Shown piece after piece: positions 16,022-24,119 of a stretch of 41,187 nucleotides of DNA. Origin of the DNA: Sulfuritalea hydrogenivorans sk43H (GTDB lineage Bacteria > Pseudomonadota > Gammaproteobacteria > Burkholderiales > Rhodocyclaceae); contig CAMBRI010000011.1 of the NCBI GenBank assembly GCA_945870205.1, positions 1 to 41,187 on the forward strand, given 5' to 3'. The notes under the pieces are model-generated. The model made no database searches and had not been told where the DNA came from. It worked only from the letters and a program-made list of their open reading frames with translations. Position 1 is the first letter of the stretch; the number at the start of each line of letters is the position of its first letter. The position numbers and the translations under genes were made by a program.

Positions 16022-16695
16022 GGATCAGGCCCGCCGGCCTGCTGCTGGATTTCGGCAGCGTGCTGACCTATTCCCTGTTCGAAAAACATCGCGATACCGA
16101 AGCCGTACTTGGCCTGCCGGCGCACAGCCTCGACTGGCTGGGGCCGCTCGATCCCGCGACCGACGAGCTTTGGCGCGCCATGCAGGACAACCGGATCACC
16201 GAACGCGACTACTGGGCGCGGCGCGCCGACCAAATCGGGCGCGCCTGCGGCGAGTCCGGCTGGGACATGCACGCGCTGCTGAGCCGGGTGCGGCATACCC
16301 AGCCCAATGCGGCGATCCGCGCTGACATGCGCGCCCTGGTGCGCGCCGCCGCGCGTGCCGGAATCAAGGTCGGTATCCTGTCGAACGAACTCGAATTGTT
16401 CTACGGCCGGAGCTTTCTCGATCGGCTCGACATCATGGCTGACATCGCCGTGGTCGTCGACGGCAGCCACAGCAAGATCCTCAAGCCCGATGCCGCGGCC
16501 TACCGCGCGGCGGTGGACGCCATGCAGCTGCCGCCGGCCCGACTGCTGTTTGTCGACGACCAGTTTCGCAACATCGCCGGCGCCCAGGCGGCTGGTCTGC
16601 AAACCCAGTATTTCGATCTGCGCGACGTGGCCGGTTGCTGCGCCGCCATTGCCGCGCGCCTAAGTCTCGATCTCTCACCCGGAGCCATGCAATGA
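16018..16695 (+). CDS. HAD-superfamily hydrolase
   Basis: The 225-aa protein has HAD motif I LLLDFGSVLT with nucleophile D11, motif II in GILSNE, motif III in ILKPD and motif IV in LLFVDD. The second motif-I acid is replaced (DFG rather than DxD), as in the DLGNVI-type subgroup that includes sugar phosphatases. The start at 16018 is chosen for the ATGA overlap with UPF0261; an earlier frame is open but begins with Arg-rich residues. It overlaps the aminotransferase by 4 bp. It may dephosphorylate or dehalogenate an intermediate, or be a housecleaning enzyme. Confidence 0.88.
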   Translation: MRIRPAGLLLDFGSVLTYSLFEKHRDTEAVLGLPAHSLDWLGPLDPATDELWRAMQDNRITERDYWARRADQIGRACGESGWDMHALLSRVRHTQPNAAIRADMRALVRAAARAGIKVGILSNELELFYGRSFLDRLDIMADIAVVVDGSHSKILKPDAAAYRAAVDAMQLPPARLLFVDDQFRNIAGAQAAGLQTQYFDLRDVAGCCAAIAARLSLDLSPGAMQ

Positions 16696-18059
16696 AGCGT
16701 TTCAGCAAGGAAGAACTCAAGGCCAACAACGCACGCTATCTTTGGCATCCCATGGCGCAGCCGAAGGCTATGCGCGAAACCCCGCCGGACATCATCGCGC
16801 GCGGCGAAGGCAGCTGGATCTGGGATATCGACGGCCACAAGATGGTCGACGGGGTCGGCGGCCTGTGGAGCGCCAACCTCGGATTCGGACGCAGCGAGAT
16901 CCGCGATGCCATCGTCGCCCAGCTCGACGAACTGGCCTTCTACAACGTGTTTCGCGGCACCACGCACCCGCGCGCGATCGAGTTGTCGACGCGCATGGCC
17001 GAATTCATGCGCGAAGACGGCGTGGTCGCCAGTTTCTTTTCCAACGGCGGCTCGGATGCCGTCGAGGGCGCGCTGAAGCTGGCGCGCCAATACTGGAAGA
17101 TCCGCGGCCAGCGCGACCGGACCAAGTACATTGCGCTGCGCCAGGGTTATCACGGCGTGCATTTCGGCGGCATGAGCGTGAATGGCAATACCAATTTCCG
17201 CCGCGCCTACGAGCCGCTCTTGCCGGGCTGCTTTCATATCGACACGCCCTGGCTCTACCGCAACCCCTACACCGACGACCCGCAGGAACTGGGCGAAATC
17301 TGCGCCCGCCAGCTGGAGCGGGAGATCGTGTTCCAGGGGCCCGACACCGTGGCGGCATTCATCGCCGAGCCTGTGCAGGGCGCGGGAGGCGTCATCGTGC
17401 CGCCGCCCAACTACTGGCCGCGTATCCGCGAAATCTGCGACAAGTACGAGGTGCTGCTGATCGCCGACGAGGTGGTGACGGGCTTCGGGCGTACCGGCCA
17501 CATGTTCGGCACCCGCATGTGGGGCGTCAAGGCCGATATGTGGTGCCTGGCAAAAGGCCTCTCTTCGGGCTATATCCCGCTCGGCATGACCGCCATTGCG
17601 GGCAAGGTGGCGGAGGTTTTCGACGGCGGCGATGCGGCCTTGGGGGCGGTCACCCACGGCTACACCTACAGCGCCCATCCGGTGGCCGCCGCCGCCGCCC
17701 TGGCGACCCTGGACATACTCGAAAGCGAGGACGTAGTCGGCAATGCGGCGCGCCAGGGCGAGCATCTGCTGCGCCGCATGCGTGAAATCGGGGCCGGCTC
17801 ACGCCTGGTCGGCGACGTGCGCGGCGTCGGCCTGATGGCCTGCTTCGAACTGGTTTCCGACAAGGCGACCAAGGCCAGTTTTCCGCGCGGCGCCAACGAA
17901 CCGATGGCCATTGCGCGCGCCGCCTACGAAATGGGGGCGATGGTCCGGGTTTCCGGACCCAATATCATTCTGTCGCCCGCGCTGACCATCTCGCGGGAAC
18001 AGATCGATCTGCTCTGCGATATTCTTCAGCAAGCATTCAACAAGGTCGAGGGCAACTGA
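16692..18059 (+). CDS. Class III PLP aminotransferase (omega-amino acid/amine:pyruvate type)
   Basis: The 455-aa enzyme has the class III fold signatures: NGGSDAVEGALKLAR near 118-132, LIADEVVTGFGRTG with D259, and the PLP lysine K288 in WCLAKGLSSGY. The opening YLWHPMAQP and GLWSANLGFG resemble beta-alanine/taurine/omega-amino acid:pyruvate transaminases. It would move the amino group of a terminal amine to pyruvate, giving alanine and an aldehyde. This fits its neighbours: aldehyde dehydrogenase upstream, APC permease and alanine dehydrogenase downstream. The ATG at 16692 overlaps the HAD stop. Candidate substrates include GABA, beta-alanine, taurine and aminated polyols; the sequence does not decide. 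Confidence 0.9.
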   Translation: MKRFSKEELKANNARYLWHPMAQPKAMRETPPDIIARGEGSWIWDIDGHKMVDGVGGLWSANLGFGRSEIRDAIVAQLDELAFYNVFRGTTHPRAIELSTRMAEFMREDGVVASFFSNGGSDAVEGALKLARQYWKIRGQRDRTKYIALRQGYHGVHFGGMSVNGNTNFRRAYEPLLPGCFHIDTPWLYRNPYTDDPQELGEICARQLEREIVFQGPDTVAAFIAEPVQGAGGVIVPPPNYWPRIREICDKYEVLLIADEVVTGFGRTGHMFGTRMWGVKADMWCLAKGLSSGYIPLGMTAIAGKVAEVFDGGDAALGAVTHGYTYSAHPVAAAAALATLDILESEDVVGNAARQGEHLLRRMREIGAGSRLVGDVRGVGLMACFELVSDKATKASFPRGANEPMAIARAAYEMGAMVRVSGPNIILSPALTISREQIDLLCDILQQAFNKVEGN

Positions 18060-18082
18060 CCCAGACCGCCAAAGGAGTGGGC

Positions 18083-19471
18083 ATGGACAAGCAGCCGGGC
18101 ATCAAGAGAGGCATTGGATTCTTCTCGCTGTTCTGCATCGCCATCGGCGTCATCGTCGGCCAGAGCACCATCGTTTCCCTGCTCCAGGCCGCGGGAATCG
18201 CCGGCTGGGGATTTCTCGGCGCGATGGCCATCGCCTACGTGCTGATGCTCTGCAACTCCGCCACCTTCGCCGAGCTGGCCCTGATGATGCCCCGCCACGG
18301 CGGCTTGAGCGCGTATTGCGAGGCCTCGCTGGGCCACTTTCCCGCCATCTTCGCGGTGTTCGCCGGCTACGTCGTGCCGGCGCTGTTCGGCCAGGCGGCG
18401 GAGCTGATGCTGGTCGACAGCGTGATGGCGCAACTGCTGCCGGGTACGATGCCGACCATGGGCTGGGCGGTACTGCTGCTCGCGGTCCTGGTGCTCCTGA
18501 ATTACCTCGGCACCGACGTGTTCGCGCGCACGCAAACCCTGTTGACCGTCGTGATGCTGGTTTTCCTCGCCTTGACCGGCATCGTCGCCGCCAGCGGGGG
18601 GTTCCACGCCGGCGCTCCCGTGGCCAGCGGTGCCGGCCTGGCCGCAATGGCCGAAAACGTTACGGTGATCGGCGTGGTGTCGCTGGTGCTTTACTCCCTG
18701 ATCGGCACCGAATTCGTCACGCCCCTGGCGGAGGACGCCGAGAATCCGGCGCGCGACATTCCGCGCGCGATGTTCATCGGCCTCACGGTGGTGACCATCG
18801 CCAACGCCTTGTTCTGCATCGGCGCCGGCCTGCTGTTGTCGCGCGAAACCCTGACGACCGCCGCCACGCCGCACCTCGAGTATGCGGTCGCCGTCTTCGG
18901 CCCGGTGGCCAAACTGGTGTTCGGCGCCATCGCGATCACCGCCACCGCCAGCCTGGTCAACACCGTGCTCGGGGCCTTGCCGCAAATGCTGCACGGCATG
19001 GCGATGAGCGGCCAGGTGTTCCCGGTGTTCAAGCACCTGAGCGCGCGTTATCGCACCCCCTGGGTGGCCCTGCTGTTCGTTGCCTGCCTGCCGCTGGTCG
19101 GGGTGGCATGGTCGGGCGGCGATGTCGGCAATATTCTGCCGCTGATCATCGCCGCGGCGAGCGCGTGGCTGATTTCCTACATGATTGCCCACCTGGCACT
19201 GATCGTCCTTCGCCTGCGCATGCCGGATGCGCCGCGGCCTTATCGCGTGCCCCTGTTCCCGCTGCCGCAGGTGATCGCGATACTCGGCCTCGGCTACGTG
19301 GTCGCCAACAGCGCGCCGGCGCCAGAGCTGGTCGCGCCGATATTCACCTCCCTGGGCATGGTGCTGACGCTGATTGCGGTGATCGGCGCACTGTGGATCA
19401 AGATATTCATGAAAAAGGGCCTGTTCGAGGCCAATCCGGCGTTGGCCGGCGAGATGCCGAAGCATCATTGA
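18083..19471 (+). CDS. APC-superfamily amino acid/amine permease
   Basis: The 462-aa integral membrane protein has about twelve hydrophobic segments. The first contains GVIVGQSTI in place of the usual unwound GxG region of APC transporters, followed by the conserved FAELALMMPRHGGLSAY block and TEFVTPLAEDAENPARDIPRA after TM6. It probably imports the operon's amine or omega-amino acid by proton or sodium symport. AAAGGAG lies 6 bases before the ATG at 18083; a GTG two codons earlier is not needed. It is placed between the aminotransferase and alanine dehydrogenase with short gaps. Confidence 0.9.
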   Translation: MDKQPGIKRGIGFFSLFCIAIGVIVGQSTIVSLLQAAGIAGWGFLGAMAIAYVLMLCNSATFAELALMMPRHGGLSAYCEASLGHFPAIFAVFAGYVVPALFGQAAELMLVDSVMAQLLPGTMPTMGWAVLLLAVLVLLNYLGTDVFARTQTLLTVVMLVFLALTGIVAASGGFHAGAPVASGAGLAAMAENVTVIGVVSLVLYSLIGTEFVTPLAEDAENPARDIPRAMFIGLTVVTIANALFCIGAGLLLSRETLTTAATPHLEYAVAVFGPVAKLVFGAIAITATASLVNTVLGALPQMLHGMAMSGQVFPVFKHLSARYRTPWVALLFVACLPLVGVAWSGGDVGNILPLIIAAASAWLISYMIAHLALIVLRLRMPDAPRPYRVPLFPLPQVIAILGLGYVVANSAPAPELVAPIFTSLGMVLTLIAVIGALWIKIFMKKGLFEANPALAGEMPKHH

Positions 19472-19492
19472 GTTGATCGGGAGTCAGTTGTA

Positions 19493-20617
19493 ATGCATAT
19501 CGGAGTACCAGCGGAAATCAAGATTCACGAATACCGCGTCGGGCTCACCCCGGCGGGGACCCGGGAACTGGTGCGCTGGGGACATCAGGTCACGGTGCAG
19601 GCCAATGCCGGCAAGGCGATCGGCTTCACCGACGAGCAATATGCCGCGGCCGGGGCGCAAATCGCCGCCACGGCCGCTGAAATATTTGCCGGCTGCGACA
19701 TGATCATCAAGGTCAAGGAGCCTCAGCCAGTCGAATACCAGCAGTTGCGCCGCGGACAAATTCTCTACACCTACCTCCATCTGGCGCCGGATCCGCTGCA
19801 GACGCAGGGCCTGATCGACAGCGGCGCGATATGCATCGCCTACGAAACCGTGACCGACGGGCGCGGCGGCCTGCCATTGCTGGCGCCGATGTCCGAGGTA
19901 GCCGGGCGCATGTCGATCCAGGCGGCGGCCAAGGCGCTAGAAATATCGTCCGGCGGTTCAGGGGTGCTGCTAGGCGGAGTGCCCGGTGTGGCCCCGGCCC
20001 ATATTACGGTCATCGGCGGCGGCGTGGTCGGCATCCATGCCGCGCGCATGGCGCTGGGACTGGGAGCGCAAGTGACCATCCTCGACCGTTCGCTGGCGCG
20101 CCTGAGGGAAATCGACAACGACTTCGGCGGGCGGATTAGCACCCTGTTCTCGACCCATGACGCCATCGAGGCCGAAATGCGCATTGCCGACGCGGTGATC
20201 GGTGCGGTGCTGATCCCCGGGGCTACGGCACCGAAACTGGTCACGCGGGAAATGATCGGACTGATGAAGCCGGGATCGGTACTGGTCGATGTCGCGATCG
20301 ACCAGGGCGGATGCGCCGAAACCTCGCGCGCAACCACCCATCAGGACCCAACCTATGTGGTCGATGGCGTGATCCACTACTGCGTCGCCAACATGCCCGG
20401 CGGCGTCGCCCGGACATCGACCCAGGCGCTGACCAACGCTACGCTGGAACATGCCGTTGCGATTGCCAACAAGGGCGTCAGGCAAGCTTTGCTGCACGAC
20501 CACAATCTGCGCAATGGACTCAACATCTGCGGCGGCAGCGTTACCTGCGAGGCCGTGGCCGGGGAACTCGGCCACCCCTATGTGGCGGCGGAGAAGGCGC
20601 TGGCGACGATCGGCTAG
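19493..20617 (+). CDS. ald: Alanine dehydrogenase (NAD-dependent)
   Basis: The 374-aa protein is full length for Ald. It begins [20 protein letters not shown], has [10 protein letters not shown] with the substrate-binding Lys, the NAD fold [20 protein letters not shown], and the conserved [14 protein letters not shown] block and [15 protein letters not shown]. It deaminates alanine to pyruvate and ammonia. In this operon it regenerates pyruvate, the amino acceptor for the class III aminotransferase, a coupling well known in taurine and similar pathways. It is the last plus-strand gene; a copy of the dispersed repeat follows its stop by 7 bases, between convergent genes. Confidence 0.95.
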   Translation: MHIGVPAEIKIHEYRVGLTPAGTRELVRWGHQVTVQANAGKAIGFTDEQYAAAGAQIAATAAEIFAGCDMIIKVKEPQPVEYQQLRRGQILYTYLHLAPDPLQTQGLIDSGAICIAYETVTDGRGGLPLLAPMSEVAGRMSIQAAAKALEISSGGSGVLLGGVPGVAPAHITVIGGGVVGIHAARMALGLGAQVTILDRSLARLREIDNDFGGRISTLFSTHDAIEAEMRIADAVIGAVLIPGATAPKLVTREMIGLMKPGSVLVDVAIDQGGCAETSRATTHQDPTYVVDGVIHYCVANMPGGVARTSTQALTNATLEHAVAIANKGVRQALLHDHNLRNGLNICGGSVTCEAVAGELGHPYVAAEKALATIG

Positions 20618-20623
20618 GCCAAG

Positions 20624-20638
20624 AGTCGGCGCTGGCGA
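20624..20638 (+). repeat. Dispersed repeat core between convergent genes
   Basis: AGTCGGCGCTGGCGA, with flanks GCCAAG before and CACGGCGA after, lies between the ald stop and the convergent propeller gene. The same core is at 264-278, 1302-1316 and 10215-10229 (inverted), at 958-972 and 11072-11086 with mismatches, and at 35561-35575 inside a gene. Confidence 0.6.
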
Positions 20639-20666
20639 CACGGCGAGGCCGCGCTAGCGCGTGGGC

Positions 20667-21632
20667 TTAGCGCTCCGTGGCAGTTACTAATCCGCGCTTG
20701 GAGAATGTCAGCAGCGAGCCGTCGCCGGCGACCGCTGCCGCAGTCAGCGCAAGCCTGTCGTCCCGCTGCCGGGCGACGAAACTGATACCCCCGTCGCTGC
20801 TGCTCAGCGTCACGCCGTCGAGCCCTACGCCCCACAGCGTGTTCCCCGACTCCACCAGATCGGTGATGGAACTCTTGGTATGGGTGGTCGACTGACTCCA
20901 TGACTTTCCGCCATCAATGCTGCGGTATGCGGTTCCGCGCAAGCCGGCCACTATCAGGGCGCCGTCACGCAGCACCAGTCCGGTCCAAAACGAGCCCTTG
21001 TAGCCGGTGTCCAGATAAGTCCAGGTCAACCCGCGGTCTGCGGAGCGCATTACGGTACCGCGCTCGGCGGCGATGTATAGAACATCACCCTGGTTGCCGA
21101 AAACCTTGAACAGATTCCGGTCGCCCCTGCCGCCGTCGGGCGGCTTCGGCAGGCTCACGCCGTTCCAGCTCTTGCCGCCGTCCTGCGTCGTCAGCAACAG
21201 GGACCAGAGCCCGACGGCAACGCCGTTGTTGCGATCGATGAAATGCACCGAGAACAATGGCCGATCTGTCGTCGTGTCGAGGCGCTGCCGGGTCCAGGTC
21301 TCGCCGCCGTCCTCGGTGTGCAGGATCGCACCCCAATGGCCTACGGCCCAGCCGAACTTATCGTCGACAAAAGTCACCGCGGTCAGCGTGGCATTCACCG
21401 GTACTTCGCGCGCCTGTCGAAACGCGCCGCCATCGGAAATCATCACCGTGCCGTAGTCGCCGACCGAGACAACGCGCTTGCCGGCGCGTGCGGCGGCAAG
21501 CACGGGTGCCTTGCCCGCATACGAACTGGCGACAGCGGCTTGCGTGGTCAATGCAGCACCTGTCGCTGCGGCCGGCACGGCAAGCGGCAAGCCGAACAGG
21601 AAACTGAATGCAAGCAGAAGTCTGGGATTCAT
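20667..21632 (-). CDS. Ycf48/HCF136-like BNR-repeat propeller, exported
   Basis: The 321-aa protein has an N-terminal signal peptide (LLLAFSFLFGLPLAVPAAATG) and five or six repeats of the BNR/Asp-box type with a DGG-x-W signature: EDGGETWTRQ, QDGGKSWNGV, ADRGLTWTYL, IDGGKSWSQS and SDGGISF, giving a beta-propeller like the photosystem assembly factor Ycf48. In non-photosynthetic proteobacteria such proteins are often encoded with DUF1302, DUF1329 and MMPL transporter genes, exactly as here. It starts 9 bp after the transporter stop. It is probably a periplasmic assembly or docking partner of the transporter. Confidence 0.88.
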   Translation of the reverse strand: MNPRLLLAFSFLFGLPLAVPAAATGAALTTQAAVASSYAGKAPVLAAARAGKRVVSVGDYGTVMISDGGAFRQAREVPVNATLTAVTFVDDKFGWAVGHWGAILHTEDGGETWTRQRLDTTTDRPLFSVHFIDRNNGVAVGLWSLLLTTQDGGKSWNGVSLPKPPDGGRGDRNLFKVFGNQGDVLYIAAERGTVMRSADRGLTWTYLDTGYKGSFWTGLVLRDGALIVAGLRGTAYRSIDGGKSWSQSTTHTKSSITDLVESGNTLWGVGLDGVTLSSSDGGISFVARQRDDRLALTAAAVAGDGSLLTFSKRGLVTATER

Positions 21633-21641
21633 ATCGATGGT

Positions 21642-24065
21642 TCAATGCGTCAGGATGCCCGGCGCGCGGACGGGACCGCGGCGCGGAAAAAGTCGCTCCA
21701 GCCAGACCGCAAGAGCCGGCAGTGCGGTCATTGCCATGATCATGTTGACCATGAACATGAAGGCCAGCAACTTGCCCATGTCAGCCTGGAACTTGAGTGC
21801 TGAGAAGCTCCAGGTCGCGACGCCGATCGCCAAGGTTACAGCGGTGAAGATGGTCGCCGTCCCGACTTCGAGTATCGAGTGCTCCAGGGCCTTGACGATA
21901 GGCTGGCCATGGGCCATGTGCATCTGCAGGCGGTTATAGATATAGAACGCATAGTCGACCCCGATGCCCACCGCCAGCACCATCACCGGCAGCGTCGCCA
22001 CGGTCAGCCCGATCTGCAGCTCCTTCATGAACCAGTAGCCGATGAAGGTGCCCACCGTCAGCGGCAGGCAACAGGCGATGACGGCGCGGAAGTCGCGATA
22101 CACCGTCGCCACCAGCACGATGATCGCAGCATACACGTACAGCATCATCGGCAGCTCGCTCTTCTCCACCTCGTCGTTGACCGCTGCCAGCACGCCGGCG
22201 TTGCCGGAGGCCAGACGTATCGTCACCCCCTCCAGTCGATAGCTATCGCGAAACGACTTGACCGCGTCGACCACCCGATTGATGGTCTTGGCCTTGTGGT
22301 CGCTGAGGAACAGATGAACCGCAGTCATGCTGCAGTCTTTTTTCATGTAGCCGCGGTTACGACCGATCTCGACGCTAAGCGCAGAATAGTTGCCCGGATC
22401 GATGGGCACCACGCTCATTTTCGGATTGCCCTCGTTGTAGCCTTCATTGAACACCCGCAACTGCCCCGCATAGGAATTCGCCGAGAGCACCCCGGGGACG
22501 TTCTGCATTGTCCAGGTGAACTGGTCCTGGTAGCCCCCGAGGGCGACGTTCTCGCAAGAGTCGGGGGCGGCCTCGAAGATCACGGTCAACCAGTCGAGGC
22601 CCGCGTCGTAGTTTTCGGCAATCGCCACGGCGTCGAGGTTGAAACGGGCGTCGGCACGCAATTCGGGCGCGCCGGGCTGCAGCGTGCCGATCACCCGATC
22701 GTGACTTTGCCAAACCGCTACGCCGAAGATCACGGTGGTGATGCCAATCACAACCAGCGCATTACGCGGTTCCGCAACCCGCGCGATGACGCGCAGCCAG
22801 CCAGCCCGTTGCTCGCGCTTGAGCATTGCCTCGTCGGCATACTGCTTGGTGAAGTTGAACATGGATGCCGTGATCGGCAGCATCACCAGATTGGTGATGA
22901 TCTTGAAGCCAACGCCCAACGAGGCGGTGATCGCCAGTTCGCGCACCATCGGAATCGGAATCAGTATCAGTGTAATGAAGGAAACGAAGGCGGTCACCAG
23001 GGCCAGGGTGCCCGGAATCAGCAAGCCGGTGAAGCTGTTGCGCGCGGCTTCTTCGCTGGTCTTGCCATGCGAGAGTTCACGTACGATGAAGTTGATCTGC
23101 TGCACACCGTGCGAAACACCGATGGCGAACACCAGGAATGGCACCAGCACCGCCAGCGGATCGAGTCCATAACCCAGCAAGCGCAAGGCGCCGAACTGCC
23201 AAACCAGGGAAGTCAACGAACAGACTATGGGCAGAATGGTGAAGCGTATCGAGTGGCAGTACCAATACACTGCCAGGGCTGTCAGCAACAGCGCGATGCC
23301 GCAGAATTCGACGACGGCGGATGCGCCATCAGCGATATCGCCGATCTGTTTGGCAAAGCCGATGATCTGGATTTCGTAATCGCCATCCTCGAATTTGGCG
23401 CGGATCTGCTCTTCGAGCAGGCGGTTATAAACGATGTAATCAACTTTCTTGCCGTCCTTGTCGTACTCCTGGATCTCGGCGACGATCATTGCACTGCGCT
23501 GGTCGTGCGATACCAGCGTACCCACGAAACCACCCTGGCTGGCCGCACGCTGTATGCCGGCGATGATCTCTGGTGTAAGTTGCGGCGGCGTTACGGTCCC
23601 CGAAATCAATGGGTCGGCGCGAAAACCTTCCTCGGTGATCTCGTTGACGAAACTGTTCGGCGTCCATAAAGACTGCACGCCCAGACGGTCTATGCTGGGC
23701 AGATAGGCGACCGCCTGGGTCACCTCATACAGGCGGGTCAGCCCCTGCTTGGTCCAGATCGATCCCTGGCGGGCCTTGACCACCACATTGAGGCGATTGG
23801 CACCTAGTACGTCGTCACGATACTTGTTGAAGGTTTCGGTGTACTCGTGCCCGGAGGGCATTTGCTTTTCGAATCCGGCATCCATGCGCAACTGCAGCGC
23901 GAAATAGCCCATGAACACCGTAAATACCCCGAGCACTGCGAGGATGGGCAGGCGATAGCGGAAACAGAAAGATTCCAGTTGCTTCAGACGCCGCGTAAGA
24001 AACTGATCGAGGTCTTCAATTTGAAATAGTTTTGGCACTGGCGGTGGCAGCGGTGGTGGCGGCAA
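21642..24065 (-). CDS. MMPL/RND-superfamily transporter
   Basis: The 807-aa inner-membrane protein has the RND architecture: TM1 at about 38-57, a large periplasmic domain (about 60-250), a block of five TMs (VVEFCGIALLLTALAVYWYC onward, containing LVPFLVFAIGVSHGVQQINF), TM7, a second periplasmic domain, and a final TM block with LPVMVLAVGIGVDYAFYIYN. The D/H-containing motifs resemble the proton relay of MMPL exporters. The start is uncertain: TTG 24065 and GTG 24038 are open but neither has a clear ribosome site. With DUF1302, DUF1329 and the Ycf48-like protein it forms a conserved envelope set believed to move hydrophobic compounds. The substrate is unknown, possibly aromatic amines or products. 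Confidence 0.9.
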   Translation of the reverse strand: MPPPPLPPPVPKLFQIEDLDQFLTRRLKQLESFCFRYRLPILAVLGVFTVFMGYFALQLRMDAGFEKQMPSGHEYTETFNKYRDDVLGANRLNVVVKARQGSIWTKQGLTRLYEVTQAVAYLPSIDRLGVQSLWTPNSFVNEITEEGFRADPLISGTVTPPQLTPEIIAGIQRAASQGGFVGTLVSHDQRSAMIVAEIQEYDKDGKKVDYIVYNRLLEEQIRAKFEDGDYEIQIIGFAKQIGDIADGASAVVEFCGIALLLTALAVYWYCHSIRFTILPIVCSLTSLVWQFGALRLLGYGLDPLAVLVPFLVFAIGVSHGVQQINFIVRELSHGKTSEEAARNSFTGLLIPGTLALVTAFVSFITLILIPIPMVRELAITASLGVGFKIITNLVMLPITASMFNFTKQYADEAMLKREQRAGWLRVIARVAEPRNALVVIGITTVIFGVAVWQSHDRVIGTLQPGAPELRADARFNLDAVAIAENYDAGLDWLTVIFEAAPDSCENVALGGYQDQFTWTMQNVPGVLSANSYAGQLRVFNEGYNEGNPKMSVVPIDPGNYSALSVEIGRNRGYMKKDCSMTAVHLFLSDHKAKTINRVVDAVKSFRDSYRLEGVTIRLASGNAGVLAAVNDEVEKSELPMMLYVYAAIIVLVATVYRDFRAVIACCLPLTVGTFIGYWFMKELQIGLTVATLPVMVLAVGIGVDYAFYIYNRLQMHMAHGQPIVKALEHSILEVGTATIFTAVTLAIGVATWSFSALKFQADMGKLLAFMFMVNMIMAMTALPALAVWLERLFPRRGPVRAPGILTH

Positions 24066-24083
24066 ACAAGGGGTTTACGAAAA

Positions 24084-24105
24084 CCGGCGGGCCATGGCCC
24101 GCCGG
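24084..24105. terminator. Perfect 22-bp palindrome between DUF1302 and MMPL genes
   Basis: CCGGCGGGCCA followed by its exact complement inverted spans the 54-bp gap. On RNA it forms a very stable hairpin without a T run. It may attenuate or stabilise part of the operon mRNA so that the outer-membrane protein is made in excess over the transporter. It could also act as a protein-binding site. Confidence 0.6.
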
Positions 24106-24119
24106 AACCGGAGATCGAA

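Noticed and set aside
18026-19468. Minus 480-aa frame rich in His, Gln and Arg
   Set aside because: It is antisense to the permease gene; the composition is typical of reverse-strand readings of membrane proteins.
21879-23669. Plus 596-aa frame
   Set aside because: It is antisense to the MMPL transporter, whose RND motifs are clear.
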